Assembly: GCF_900184245.1 (NCBI RefSeq) | Contig: NZ_FXXB01000007.1 | Location: forward strand, 124,001 to 188,000 | Reading direction: 5' to 3' | DNA: 64,000 nucleotides | From: Brachybacterium massiliense | GTDB lineage: Bacteria > Actinomycetota > Actinomycetes > Actinomycetales > Dermabacteraceae | The notes under the pieces: model-generated | Seen by the model: the letters and a program-made list of their open reading frames with translations, nothing else | Databases searched by the model: none | Told to the model about the DNA's origin: nothing | Shown here: in pieces, positions 16,645-26,096 of the stretch | How positions within the stretch are numbered: the stretch's first letter is position 1 | Layout: every line of letters begins with the position of its first letter | Made by a program: the position numbers and the translations under genes

Positions 16645-17925
16645 ATGGCTCGCTCGTACGCCACCGTCGGTCAGATGCTCACCTACGCGGTGGAGCGCTC
16701 CTCGCTCTCCCTCGAGCTCCAGGGACCCGCGCGCGTCGAGGTGATCCTGCGCCACATGCTCGAGTTCGTGCTGATGTCCCCGCGCAGCCGGGACGCCTTC
16801 CTGCGCACGGTCGCGCGCACCGAGCACACCACCGGCTCGATCGCCGCCTCGCCGCGGCTGCGCCGGACCTCACCGGATCTGGTCGCGGAGCTGCTGCCCA
16901 GCTCGAGCGACTCCGACGACGGCGCCCGCCTCGGCATCGCCCTGCGCGTGGGCGGCCCCTTCGGCACCACGCAGCTGCGGGAGATGCGCGCCGCGCTGGG
17001 CTCCTCGCCCCACCACCTGCTGCTGGCGATCGCCCGCCACACCGACCGCGCCGAGCTCGAGGGCGAGGTGCCCGACGGCGTGGTGGCCACCAGCTGGGCG
17101 CGGGTGGGACGGCGCATGCCCAAGGCCGATCCGGGCCACGCCCACCTGTGGCAGACCCTCGGCGAGGTGGGCGAGAACGCCGGACGCCCGGTGGTGCAGT
17201 TCCCGGTCAACGCCAAGAAGCTGCTCACCCGCGCCGCGACCGCCCAGGAGTTCCGCGCCCATCTGGACGTGCTCCACCAGGCCAGTCGCACCCTCTTGGG
17301 CACGAGCCCGCACTTCTCCACCCGCCGCGGCCAGACCGACGCCCACCTGCAGGCCGGGGTGGGCCGGCAGCGCACCGGCCTCGAGTTCGGGGAGGTGGAC
17401 CACGGCACTCCGGTGCACTTCGTGCGCACCGGCGAGGAGCCCGTCCCGCTCGGCATCGGCCGTGCGGGTGACGACGCTGAGCGTGAGCAGGCGCGCGAGC
17501 GACTGGAGATGTTCGCCAGGCGCACTGCATGGCGCACCGAGGCAGGCACCCCGCCCCCGCCCGGTGAGCTGATCGGCGCTCCGGCGGCGCCCGAGGTGGA
17601 GGGGGCACGGCTGCTGCTGTGGGCGATCTTCAATCCGATGCTGCTGCGGGACCGCGGCTTCGATCCGGCCCCCTCGCGCCGTCAGCCGGCGCTCACCTCG
17701 ACCACGATGGGACTGCGACTGCTGCACCGCGGGGACGACTCCGGCACCGAGTACCGGATCTGGGTGGGCGGCGACCGCGAGTGGAAGAACCTCATCCCGC
17801 GGGTCACGCGCGAGGAGACCGCCCAGCGCCCGGCCGAGACCTACGCGGTCGCGCCGCGCAAGAGCCAGTCCACCGCAGATTTCGTGTGGGAGGTCCATCG
17901 CGCGCTGCGCTCGCTGACGATCTGA
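16645..17925 (+). CDS. conserved-looking soluble protein of unknown function
   Basis: 426 residues, no signal peptide or membrane helix. The ATG has GAGGAGGATC just upstream, so unlike many neighbours it is leadered; TACCGT at about 16601-16606 is a possible -10. I recognise no domain. Visible: a basic, helical N-terminus (about 1-90), a Pro/Gly-rich middle (about 190-330) and a Trp-rich C-terminal part (WNLIP-like, IWVGGDREWKNLIP). Composition and codon use match neighbouring genes, so recent transfer is not suggested. It starts 104 bp after the ABC ATPase gene. Confidence 0.75.
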   Translation: MARSYATVGQMLTYAVERSSLSLELQGPARVEVILRHMLEFVLMSPRSRDAFLRTVARTEHTTGSIAASPRLRRTSPDLVAELLPSSSDSDDGARLGIALRVGGPFGTTQLREMRAALGSSPHHLLLAIARHTDRAELEGEVPDGVVATSWARVGRRMPKADPGHAHLWQTLGEVGENAGRPVVQFPVNAKKLLTRAATAQEFRAHLDVLHQASRTLLGTSPHFSTRRGQTDAHLQAGVGRQRTGLEFGEVDHGTPVHFVRTGEEPVPLGIGRAGDDAEREQARERLEMFARRTAWRTEAGTPPPPGELIGAPAAPEVEGARLLLWAIFNPMLLRDRGFDPAPSRRQPALTSTTMGLRLLHRGDDSGTEYRIWVGGDREWKNLIPRVTREETAQRPAETYAVAPRKSQSTADFVWEVHRALRSLTI

Positions 17926-17976
17926 GGAGCGCACCGCGGACGCGCACGGCCGACGGGACTGCGCGACAATGAGGGC

Positions 17977-19062
17977 ATGGACGAGCGCAGCGAGAGCATG
18001 GTCTTCAGCGGGCAGTACAAGGTGCGGGGCGGGAAGCTGGTCTCGGTGGACGTCACCGTCTCCGAGGACCGGATCGCCACCGCGCATGTCTTCGGGGACT
18101 TCTTCCTCGAACCGGACGATGCCCTCGAGGACCTGAACGCGGCCCTGGTGGGGATGCCGACCTCCGCGACGGCGGCGGAGCTCTCCGCGGCGATCACCGC
18201 GCGGCTCGACGCCCGCCCCGACCCGGTGCAGATGATCGGCTTCGACGCCGAGGCGGTGGCGATCTCGGTGCGCCGCGCGCTCGGGCACGCCACCAGCTGG
18301 GAGGACCTCACCTTCGAGGTGTTCGACCCGGTGGTGCTGCCTCCCGTGATGCACGTGGCGCTCGATGAGGTGCTGCCGAACGAGGTGCTCGCCGGGCGGC
18401 GCGGCCCCCACTTCCGGATCTGGGACTGGGACTCCTCGCTGGTGGTGATCGGCTCCTACCAGTCGCTGCGCAACGAGATCGATGCCGACGGCGCCGCGAA
18501 GCACGGCATCGACGTGGTGCGCCGCATCACCGGCGGCGGCGCGATGTTCATGGAGGAGGGCAACTGCATCACCTACTCGCTGGTGGTGCCGACCTCCCTG
18601 GTGGAGGGGCTCAGCTTCGAGCAGGCCTACGCCTATCTCGACGACTGGGTGATGGGCGCGCTCGCGGAGATCGGGGTGACGGCGCATTACGTGCCGCTGA
18701 ACGACATCGCCTCCGAGCAGGGGAAGATCGGCGGCGCCGCACAGCGCCGCTTCGCCGGCGGGGTGCTGCTGCATCACGTGACGATGGCCTACGACATCGA
18801 CGCGGACACGATGGGCGAGGTGCTGCGGATCGGCCGGGAGAAGCTCTCGGACAAGGGCACCCGCAGCGCGAACAAGCGCGTGGACCCGATGCGCTCCCAG
18901 ACGGGCCTGGCCCGGCAGCAGATCATCGACGGGTTCCTGGAGTTCTTCCGTGCCCGCTACGACACCGCGACCTCGACCTACACCGAGGACGAGCTGGCGA
19001 AGGCCCGGAAGCTCGTGGAGACGAAGTTCGGCACCGAGGAGTGGACCTCACGGGTGCCGTGA
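17977..19062 (+). CDS. lplA: lipoate-protein ligase A with domain order reversed
   Basis: 361 residues; attaches lipoate to E2 subunits and the glycine-cleavage H protein. Residues 8-95 match the accessory domain that is C-terminal in E. coli LplA (VRGGKLVSVDVTVSEDRI...GDFFLEP). The catalytic domain follows, with RRITGGGAMFMEEGN (lipoyl-AMP binding) and GKIGGAAQ (active-site Lys). The domain order is therefore permuted. A GACAAT box ends 6 nt before the ATG, suggesting leaderless transcription. The 3' end overlaps the convergent metallophosphatase gene by 15 bp. Confidence 0.88.
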   Translation: MDERSESMVFSGQYKVRGGKLVSVDVTVSEDRIATAHVFGDFFLEPDDALEDLNAALVGMPTSATAAELSAAITARLDARPDPVQMIGFDAEAVAISVRRALGHATSWEDLTFEVFDPVVLPPVMHVALDEVLPNEVLAGRRGPHFRIWDWDSSLVVIGSYQSLRNEIDADGAAKHGIDVVRRITGGGAMFMEEGNCITYSLVVPTSLVEGLSFEQAYAYLDDWVMGALAEIGVTAHYVPLNDIASEQGKIGGAAQRRFAGGVLLHHVTMAYDIDADTMGEVLRIGREKLSDKGTRSANKRVDPMRSQTGLARQQIIDGFLEFFRARYDTATSTYTEDELAKARKLVETKFGTEEWTSRVP

Positions 19063-19836
19063 GTCCTCCGGCGCTGCGAGGCTGAGCCCGAGCGCGGCAT
19101 GATCGCCGCGGTACACACCGGTGCGCAGCTCGAGCACGTACGCCTCGGTCTCGGGCATGCCGAGCGCGAGGGTCGCCTCGATCTCGGCCTCCACGTCGTA
19201 CGCGACCCGCACGAACTGGATCCCGAAGGGCGCCTCGGCGCCGCCGTCGGCCTCCCCCTCGAGGATCACGTAGGAGGGGGTGGGATCGTCGAGCTGGTTG
19301 CCGACGGAGCCGACGTTCACCAGCGTCCCCTCCCGCCCGGAGCGGAGGAACGGATCGTGGATGTCGCCGTAGACGACGACGTCCGCAGCACGCCCGCCGC
19401 CGGTGAAGGGGGTGGGCGCGAACATCATCGCGAACTGCTCCTGGCCGTGCTCGCGGTGCACGCGCGTGAACTCGTCCACCGGGGAGGCGTGCACCATGCG
19501 CACCAGGCGTCCCGACAGGTGCAGGTCCAGGCTCCCGGGCAGGCAGAACAGCCATTCGCGCTCGGCGGCGGGCAGCTCCGCCCGCCACCAGTCCTGCGCC
19601 GGGGACCAGGTCTCCCCATGCCCGGCGATGAACACCTCCCAGTTGCCGCGCACGGTCGCCTCGCAGCGCGCGCGGGTGAGCGCGGTGCACTCCGCGCCGC
19701 GCGGTCCCTTGCCCACGATGTCGCCGAGGTTGATCACGCGGGTGATGCCGCGGGAGGCGATGTCGGCGAGCACCGCACGATACGCGGTGAGGTTGCCGTG
19801 CACGTCGGAGATCAGGGCGATGCGCTCGAGGGCCAT
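19048..19836 (-). CDS. calcineurin-like metallophosphoesterase (YfcE/MJ0936-like)
   Basis: 262 residues. The metal-binding motifs appear in order: SDVHGN near residue 10, GDIVGKGP, GNWE, a middle His region (VHASP), and GDIHDP, then GSVGN. They define a binuclear-metal phosphodiesterase or phosphatase. The start at 19836 has a TACCGT box 6 nt upstream on the minus strand (leaderless) and gives MALERIALISDVHGN, with the beta strand at the usual place. The 19893 frame is an upstream extension. Substrate unknown; possibilities include nucleotides or phosphoproteins. Confidence 0.85.
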   Translation of the reverse strand: MALERIALISDVHGNLTAYRAVLADIASRGITRVINLGDIVGKGPRGAECTALTRARCEATVRGNWEVFIAGHGETWSPAQDWWRAELPAAEREWLFCLPGSLDLHLSGRLVRMVHASPVDEFTRVHREHGQEQFAMMFAPTPFTGGGRAADVVVYGDIHDPFLRSGREGTLVNVGSVGNQLDDPTPSYVILEGEADGGAEAPFGIQFVRVAYDVEAEIEATLALGMPETEAYVLELRTGVYRGDHAALGLSLAAPEDSRHP

Positions 19837-19943
19837 GGCCCCACGGTACGGCCGCGGCACGCGAGCACCGGCGCGGCACGCGAGGGCGCTCACACTGCAG
19901 GCCCGTGCGTTGCACTGGGGCGCAGACCTGGAACAATGAGCGC

Positions 19944-22619
19944 ATGACCGATACTGCAGCGCGCCCCGACTCCTCGATCCCCGACCGCCCCTCCCTCGAG
20001 GGGCTGGAGGAGAAGTGGGACGGCGTATGGAGCGAGCAGCAGCTCTACGCCTTCGATCCGGACACCACCCGTGACCAGGTCTTCAGCATCGACACCCCGC
20101 CTCCCACGGCGTCCGGCTCCCTGCACATCGGGCACGTCTTCGGCTACTCGCAGGCGGACATGATCGCGCGCTACCAGCGCATGCGCGGCAAGAACCTCTT
20201 CTACCCGCTGGGCTGGGACGACAACGGCCTGCCCACCGAACGCCGTGTGCAGAACTACTTCGGCGTGCGCTGCGATCCCTCGCTGCCCTACGACCCGGAC
20301 TTCACGCCCCCGCAGGAGGGCGGCGACAACAAGTCCTCGAAGGCCGCGAACCAGCTGCCCGTCTCCCGCCGCAACTTCATCGAGCTGTGCGAGCGCCTCA
20401 CCGAGATCGACGAGAAGTCCTTCGAGGAGGTGTTCCGCACCCTGGGACTGTCGGTGGACTGGAACTACAGCTACCAGACGATCAACGCGCACTCCCGCGC
20501 GACCTCGCAGCGGGCCTTCCTCGAGAACTTCGAGGCCGGTCAGGCGTACCAGGCCGAGGCCCCCACCATGTGGGACGTCACCTACCGCACCGCGGTGGCG
20601 CAGGCCGAGCAGGAGGACCGCGACCGCGACGGCGCCTACCACCGCCTCGCCTTCACCCGTGCCGACGGCTCCGGGGAGAAGGTGGTCATCGCGACCACCC
20701 GCCCCGAGCTGCTGCCGGCCTGCGTGGCGCTGGTCGCGCATCCGGATGACGAGCGCTACCAGGGCCTGTTCGGCACCACCGTGACCTCTCCCCTGTTCGG
20801 CGTCGAGGTGCCGGTGCTCGCGCATCCCCTCGCCCAGCCCGACAAGGGCGCCGGCATCGCCATGATCTGCACCTTCGGCGACTCCAACGACGTCACCTGG
20901 TGGCGTGAGCTCGAGCTGCCCACCCGCTCGGTGATCGGCCGCGACGGCCGCTTCCTGGCCGAGGCGCCGTGGATCTCCACGGAGGAGGGCGCTGCGCGCT
21001 ACTCCGAGCTCGCGGGCCTGACCGTGTTCAGCGCCCAGAAGCGCGTGGTCGAGATGGCGACCGAGTCCGGGGACCTGGTGGGCGAGATCGAGAAGATCAG
21101 CCACCCGGTGAAGTTCTACGAGAACGGAGACAAGCCGCTCGAGTTCGTCACCTCCCGGCAGTGGTACCTCACCAACGGCGGCCGCGACCAGTCCCAGGGC
21201 GGGCTGCGCGATGCGCTGATCGAGCGCGGCCGCGAGCTGACCTGGCACCCGGCGTACATGGAGTCCCGCTACCGCAACTGGGTGGAGGGCCTGGCCGGTG
21301 ACTGGCTGATCTCCCGCCAGCGCTTCTTCGGGGTGCCCTTCCCGATCTGGTACGCGGTGGGCGCCGACGGCGAGACCGACTACGACACCGTGCTCACCCC
21401 GTCGGTCGAGGAGCTCCCGATCGATCCGACGATCGATGTGCCCGCCGGGTACACCGAGGCGCAGCGCGACCAGCCGGGCGGCTTCGTCGCCGATCCCGAC
21501 ATCCTCGACACCTGGGCCACCTCCTCCCTGACCCCGCAGCTCGCAGGCGGCTGGAACGCGGGCGAGGAGGCCGAGGGACTGTTCGAGAAGGTGTACCCGA
21601 TGGATGTGCGCCCCCAGGGCCACGACATCATCCGTACCTGGCTGTTCTCCACGATCGTGCGCTCCCACCTGCAGCAGGACTCGCTGCCGTGGAAGCATGC
21701 CTCGATCAACGGCTGGATCCTGGACCCGGACCGCAAGAAGATGTCCAAGTCCAAGGGCAATGTGGTCACCCCGATCGGCCTGCTGCAGCAGCACGGCTCC
21801 GACGGTGTGCGCTACTGGGCCGGCCGCGCCCGTCAGGGCGTGGACACCGCCTTCGACGAGGGCCAGATGAAGATCGGTCGCCGCCTCGCGATCAAGATCC
21901 TCAACGCCTCGAAGTTCGCCCTCGGCTTCGGCGAGGCGCCCGCGGATCCCTCGGGCCGCCTGGCCGCCGATCCGTCCGTGGTCACCGATCCGCTGGACCG
22001 GGCGCTGCTGGCGCAGCTGGCGACGGTGGTCGAGCAGGCCACCGCGGCCCATGACGACATGGACTACGCCCGCGCGCTCGAGATCATCGAGCCGTTCTTC
22101 TGGGCGTTCTGCGACGACTACATCGAGCTGGTCAAGGAGCGCGCCCACGGCAACTCCCCCGCCGGCGAGGCCGGTGCCGCCTCGGCGCGCGCCGCACTCG
22201 CGATCACGCTCGAGGTGCTGCTGCGCCTGTTCGCCCCGGTGGTCGTGTTCGCGACCGAGGAGGTCTGGTCGTGGTGGCGCAGCGGAAGCGTGCACACCCA
22301 GCCCTGGCCCGAGGCGGGCCCGCTCGCGGAGGCCTCCGCGGGGCAGGACGCCGCGCTGGTGGACTCTGTGGCCCAGGCGGCGATCACCCTGCGTCGCATC
22401 AAGTCCGATGCGAAGGTCTCGCAGAAGACTCCGATCCTCTCCGTCACGGTGGTGGCCCCCGAGGCCGCTCTGTCGCACCTCGAGGCCGCCTCCGCGGATC
22501 TCATGGCGCTCGGCCGGGTCGAGAAGCTCGAGCTGGTGGCCGGGGAGGGCGAGGAGATCCTCACCCGCGACGTCGAGCTCGGCGAGCCCCCGGTCAAGCA
22601 GCCCCGCACCCAGGGCTGA
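19944..22619 (+). CDS. valS: valyl-tRNA synthetase, archaeal-like (type 2)
   Basis: 891 residues; charges tRNA-Val. Class I signatures are SLHIGH near residue 50 and KKMSKSKGNVV near residue 600, with the editing domain between. The length and absence of a C-terminal coiled coil fit the ValS2 group common in Actinobacteria. An AACAAT box ends 6 nt before the ATG (leaderless); an in-frame start at 19905 is less likely. It is followed by a strong hairpin terminator, so it is monocistronic. Confidence 0.96.
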   Translation: MTDTAARPDSSIPDRPSLEGLEEKWDGVWSEQQLYAFDPDTTRDQVFSIDTPPPTASGSLHIGHVFGYSQADMIARYQRMRGKNLFYPLGWDDNGLPTERRVQNYFGVRCDPSLPYDPDFTPPQEGGDNKSSKAANQLPVSRRNFIELCERLTEIDEKSFEEVFRTLGLSVDWNYSYQTINAHSRATSQRAFLENFEAGQAYQAEAPTMWDVTYRTAVAQAEQEDRDRDGAYHRLAFTRADGSGEKVVIATTRPELLPACVALVAHPDDERYQGLFGTTVTSPLFGVEVPVLAHPLAQPDKGAGIAMICTFGDSNDVTWWRELELPTRSVIGRDGRFLAEAPWISTEEGAARYSELAGLTVFSAQKRVVEMATESGDLVGEIEKISHPVKFYENGDKPLEFVTSRQWYLTNGGRDQSQGGLRDALIERGRELTWHPAYMESRYRNWVEGLAGDWLISRQRFFGVPFPIWYAVGADGETDYDTVLTPSVEELPIDPTIDVPAGYTEAQRDQPGGFVADPDILDTWATSSLTPQLAGGWNAGEEAEGLFEKVYPMDVRPQGHDIIRTWLFSTIVRSHLQQDSLPWKHASINGWILDPDRKKMSKSKGNVVTPIGLLQQHGSDGVRYWAGRARQGVDTAFDEGQMKIGRRLAIKILNASKFALGFGEAPADPSGRLAADPSVVTDPLDRALLAQLATVVEQATAAHDDMDYARALEIIEPFFWAFCDDYIELVKERAHGNSPAGEAGAASARAALAITLEVLLRLFAPVVVFATEEVWSWWRSGSVHTQPWPEAGPLAEASAGQDAALVDSVAQAAITLRRIKSDAKVSQKTPILSVTVVAPEAALSHLEAASADLMALGRVEKLELVAGEGEEILTRDVELGEPPVKQPRTQG

Positions 22620-22647
22620 GTCTCCTGCGATTGGGTTGACCTGCGAA

Positions 22648-22687
22648 GGGCCCGGTGCTCACCGCCGACAGCGGTGCGCACCGGGCT
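22648..22687 (+). terminator. valS terminator
   Basis: A long hairpin beginning 29 nt after the valS stop: GGGCCCGGTGC-type arm at 22648-22666 pairs with 22671-22687, loop CGACA-like, followed by TTCGT. It also faces the 3' end of selB and may serve both strands. Confidence 0.75.
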
Positions 22688-22736
22688 CTTCGTCATGGGT
22701 CCTCACCAGGGAGTCAGCCGCCAGCACCTCAGCGCC

Positions 22737-24521
22737 TCAGCGCACGACCTCTCGGTGCCCGGCGTCGACCCGACGGGTCCAGCCGCGGGTATCGAGGTGC
22801 TCGAGCAGCGGGATCGCGATGCGTCTGGTGGTGGCGAGGGCCTGCCGCGCCTCACTGGTGGTGAACGGCTGAGACAGGCGCGACAGCTCCCGCATCGCCA
22901 GCGCCGGGGCGGTGGGCAGCAGGATCACCTCCCCCGGCAGGCGCAGCACCCGATGCTGCGCCGCGGCGGCGGCCAGCTCCCGGGCTCCGAGCCCCAGGCC
23001 GGCGAGGTCCTCCGCCTCGGGGGCGTGGAAGGGAGCGCTCCGCAGCCGTTGCTCAAGGGCGGTGATCCCGGCCTCTGCCGCCCCCAGCCCCGTGGGCGCG
23101 CTCGAGCGCACGCGGCCCTCGGCCCAGGCCAGCCCCGCGGCGGCGGTCACCGCGGTCAGCAGCTCCGCATCGGGCAGGTCGAGCGCATCGACGGCGGCCT
23201 TGCCGGGCACCCCGGCGGAGAGCTCGTCGCGGCGCTGCTCGGCATCCACGAGCCGCGTGAGGCGCTCGGCCCAGTCGGTCATCGCGCCGGCGTCGACCAG
23301 CCACGCCCCGTGGCGGCGCACGGTCTCCGGGAGCGCGGGCGGGATCCGCACCCCGAAACGGCGCAGAGCGTCCTCGCGCACGGCGCCGCGGCGGCGCACC
23401 TCGAGGGCGACGTCCGCGTCGGCCGGCATCGCCGTGAGCGTTACGGCGCGCCGGGTCCCGTCGCCGCGGCGTCGCAGCGGGGGCGGGTCGACGTCGAGCA
23501 CGAGCGCGCCGCCGTGCACGGCGCGGCTGCCGCCGGCCCGCAGCACGAGTGCGTCGCCGACGCTCACCGGGAGGGGCCTCGCGAAGGTGAGACGTGCATG
23601 CTCCGCCCCGAAGGGGCGCACCCGGGCGGGGACCGCGGCGGTGCCGAGGTGGATCATCAGCTCGCTCGGGGCGTCCTCGAAGCCGCGCCCGGTCGTGGCG
23701 CGCACGTCGAGCAGGTCGGTGAGCTCCCAGGCGCCGGGGGTGAGCAGGGCGTCCCCCCGGCCGATCTCCTCGGTGCCCACTCCGCGCAGGTTGAGCGCCG
23801 CGCGGCTGACCGGTCCGAGCTGCTCGAGCGCTCCGCCGCGGCTCTGGATGCCGCGCACCGCCACCTCCCCGCCGCGCCGCGCCCCGCACAGCGCGAGGCG
23901 GTCCTCGCGGTGGAGGGTCCCGGCAGGCAGCGTGCCGGTGACCACTGTCCCGGTCCCGGCGAGGCTGAAGGCCCGATCCACCCAGAGCCTGACCGGCTGG
24001 GTCGCGGAGGGCTCGCGGGCGCGCGCCAGGACGGCGTCCAGCTGCTCCCGCAGCTCCTCCAGCCCCTCCCCGGTCACGGCGGAGACGGCGACCGCGGGGG
24101 CCTCCGCGAGCCCCGTGCCCGCCAGCTCGGTGCGGGCCTCGGCGGTGACCTGCTCGACCCGTGCGGGGGCGAGGTCCGCGCGGGTGATGACGAGCAGGCC
24201 CTGGTCGATGCCGAGCGCCGCGACGGCGTCGCGGTGGTCGGAGGACTGCGCCTGCCAGCCCTCATCGGCGGCGACCACGAAGCAGACGATCGGGGCGGGG
24301 CCGAGGCCCGCGAGCATGGTGCCGAGGAACCGCTCATGGCCGGGGACGTCCACGAAGGAGACCTCGCGGCCCGAGGGGAGCATCGTCCAGGCGAAGCCGA
24401 GGTCGATGGTCAGGCCGCGGCGCCGCTCCTCGGCGAGCCGATCAGGCTCGATCCCGGTGAGCGCGCGGACCAGGGTGGACTTGCCGTGGTCGACGTGACC
24501 GGCGGTGGCGACGACCTGCAT
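22737..24521 (-). CDS. selB: selenocysteine-specific elongation factor SelB
   Basis: 594 residues. It replaces EF-Tu for Sec-tRNA, carrying it to the ribosome and binding the SECIS hairpin. The GTPase domain has G1 GHVDHGKST (8-16), G3 DVPGH and a G4 variant TRAD; EF-Tu-like beta-barrels follow, and the last 250 residues are the winged-helix repeats that read the SECIS. The ATG at 24521 lies 2 nt after the selA stop, so the two are coupled. An in-frame extension upstream is the selA antisense-like shadow frame. Confidence 0.94.
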   Translation of the reverse strand: MQVVATAGHVDHGKSTLVRALTGIEPDRLAEERRRGLTIDLGFAWTMLPSGREVSFVDVPGHERFLGTMLAGLGPAPIVCFVVAADEGWQAQSSDHRDAVAALGIDQGLLVITRADLAPARVEQVTAEARTELAGTGLAEAPAVAVSAVTGEGLEELREQLDAVLARAREPSATQPVRLWVDRAFSLAGTGTVVTGTLPAGTLHREDRLALCGARRGGEVAVRGIQSRGGALEQLGPVSRAALNLRGVGTEEIGRGDALLTPGAWELTDLLDVRATTGRGFEDAPSELMIHLGTAAVPARVRPFGAEHARLTFARPLPVSVGDALVLRAGGSRAVHGGALVLDVDPPPLRRRGDGTRRAVTLTAMPADADVALEVRRRGAVREDALRRFGVRIPPALPETVRRHGAWLVDAGAMTDWAERLTRLVDAEQRRDELSAGVPGKAAVDALDLPDAELLTAVTAAAGLAWAEGRVRSSAPTGLGAAEAGITALEQRLRSAPFHAPEAEDLAGLGLGARELAAAAAQHRVLRLPGEVILLPTAPALAMRELSRLSQPFTTSEARQALATTRRIAIPLLEHLDTRGWTRRVDAGHREVVR

Positions 24522-24523
24522 CG

Positions 24524-25864
24524 TCACCGCGCGGCTCCGCGCAGCGCACGGGCGGCGTCCACGGCGGCGACGAGGCGCTCGTCCTCCTCGGCGGGCACGC
24601 ACCGCAGGTCCAGCAGGCAGCGCTCGTCCCGCACGGTGGCGACCACGGCGGGGTCCCCGATGCGCAGCGGCCCGGCGAGCTCGGGCTCGAGGGCGATCGC
24701 CCATCCGGGTAGCGGCACCTCCGCACCTCCCCCGCCGCCGACGCGCCCGTCGTGCGCCACCAGCTCTCCCCCGAGCCGTGCGGCGAGGTGCTCGGTGCGC
24801 TCCCGCAGGGCATCCGAGTCGGTGCGCAGCGCCTCGAGCACCGGCGGCACCGGACCGGTGAGGGTGGCCTCGAGGGCGGCGAGGGTGAGCTTGTCGGCCC
24901 GGACCGCGCGGGCCAGCGGATGCCGGGCGAGGCGGGCGATGATCTCGCCGCGGCCCAGCAGGATCCCGGCCTGGGGGCCGCCGAGCAGCTTGTCGCCGCT
25001 TGCGATGACGAGGTCCGCGCCGTCCCGCAGCGCGGTCGCCGCATCGGGCTCCTCCGCCAGGGCGGGCTCGGGGGCGAGCAGGCCGCTGCCGAGGTCCGCG
25101 ACCAGGGGCACGCCCGCCTCCCGGCACGGGGCGGAGAGCACGCGGACCGGGACCGTACTGGTGAATCCGATGACGCGGTAGTTGCTGGTGTGGATGCGCA
25201 GCACGCAGCCGGTGCGCGGTCCCAGAGCGTCGGTGACATCGGCGAGGTGGGTGCGGTTGGTGGTGCCGACCTCCCGCAGCTGCGCACCGGTGGACGCGAT
25301 CAGGTCCGGCAGGCGGAAGCCGGCGCCGATCTCGATCATCTCTCCCCGGCTGAGGATCACCTCGCCGGTGCCGGCGAGCGCCGTGGTGGCGAGCACGAGG
25401 GCCGCCGCCCCGTTGTTGACGACCAGGGCGTCCTCGGCCTCGGGGCACGCGGCGAGCAGCGCGGCCCTGGCCCCGGCGCCGCGGCGGGAGCGGGCGCCGG
25501 TGGTGAGGTCGAACTCGACATCGGTGTACCCGGCGGCGTCGGCGAGGGCCTGGCGCGCGGCCGCGGACAGGGGCGCGCGGCCGAGGTTGGTGTGGACGAT
25601 GACGCCGGTGGCGTTCAGCACCGGGCGCAGGGAGGCGGCGGGGCGGCCGCCGAGGGCGACGAGCACCTCCTCGAGCACCTGCTCGGGGGTGATCTGCCCC
25701 GAGCGGGCGCGGTCCTGGGCCGCGCGCACGACATCCCGCACCACGTGTTCGCTGAGCGTGGCGGTGGCGGCGGCGATCTCGGGATGGGCCAGGAGATGGT
25801 CCGTGCGCGGGATGCGGCGGCGCGGGTCCGTGTTCTGCGCACCGGGCGGCGGGGGCACGGACAC
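24524..25864 (-). CDS. selA: L-seryl-tRNA(Sec) selenium transferase
   Basis: 446 residues. PLP enzyme converting Ser-tRNA(Sec) to Sec-tRNA(Sec) with selenophosphate, as a large ring. SGDKLLGGPQAG holds the PLP lysine (Lys292). The start is a GTG at 25864, with AGGAGGT 3-9 nt upstream; the frame extending to 26215 runs through the tRNA and is not coding. The start is 52 bp downstream of the tRNA-Sec 3' end, so tRNA, selA and selB may be one transcript. Confidence 0.93.
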   Translation of the reverse strand: MSVPPPPGAQNTDPRRRIPRTDHLLAHPEIAAATATLSEHVVRDVVRAAQDRARSGQITPEQVLEEVLVALGGRPAASLRPVLNATGVIVHTNLGRAPLSAAARQALADAAGYTDVEFDLTTGARSRRGAGARAALLAACPEAEDALVVNNGAAALVLATTALAGTGEVILSRGEMIEIGAGFRLPDLIASTGAQLREVGTTNRTHLADVTDALGPRTGCVLRIHTSNYRVIGFTSTVPVRVLSAPCREAGVPLVADLGSGLLAPEPALAEEPDAATALRDGADLVIASGDKLLGGPQAGILLGRGEIIARLARHPLARAVRADKLTLAALEATLTGPVPPVLEALRTDSDALRERTEHLAARLGGELVAHDGRVGGGGGAEVPLPGWAIALEPELAGPLRIGDPAVVATVRDERCLLDLRCVPAEEDERLVAAVDAARALRGAAR

Positions 25865-25916
25865 GGGACCTCCTGGGGCCGACGGCGGCTGCTCGCCGCG
25901 GGGCGCGGCGCACGAG

Positions 25917-26011
25917 TGGCGGAGGCGGACGGGAATCGAACCCGCCAGACCGAGATGCTCGGTCTCACCGGTTTTGAAGACCGGGGCGCCCACCAGGACA
26001 CGTACGCCTCC
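25917..26011 (-). tRNA. tRNA-Sec (anticodon TCA)
   Basis: A 95-nt selenocysteine tRNA on the minus strand. It has the loop CTTCAAA giving anticodon TCA, a 5-bp anticodon stem (CCGGT/ACCGG), a 6-bp D-stem with a 4-nt TGGT loop, a long variable arm (8 bp, 3-nt loop), a T-loop TTCGATT and an encoded CCA. The acceptor arm shows seven Watson-Crick pairs (GGAGGCG/CGCCTCC); the eighth position expected in bacteria is T opposite C. Confidence 0.95.
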
Positions 26012-26096
26012 GCCGCTCAAACTATCACCGCCGGACCAGGGACGATCCTCACCGACATCCTCACCGACGGACGGCGCTCGCCAGTAGGCTCCGGCC

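Noticed and set aside
17977-19062. Biotin-protein ligase (BirA-like)
   Set aside because: RRITGGGAMF...GNCITYS and the accessory domain are lipoate-ligase features; no HTH or biotin-type motif is present.
19048-19062. Frameshift in lplA or the metallophosphatase where they overlap
   Set aside because: Both ends are plausible C-termini and the overlap is only 15 bp, which is common for convergent genes.
24522-25913. selB read as a fusion with an upstream domain
   Set aside because: The upstream part is another reading frame of selA. The G1 loop GHVDHGKST starts just after the ATG at 24521, as in all SelB.
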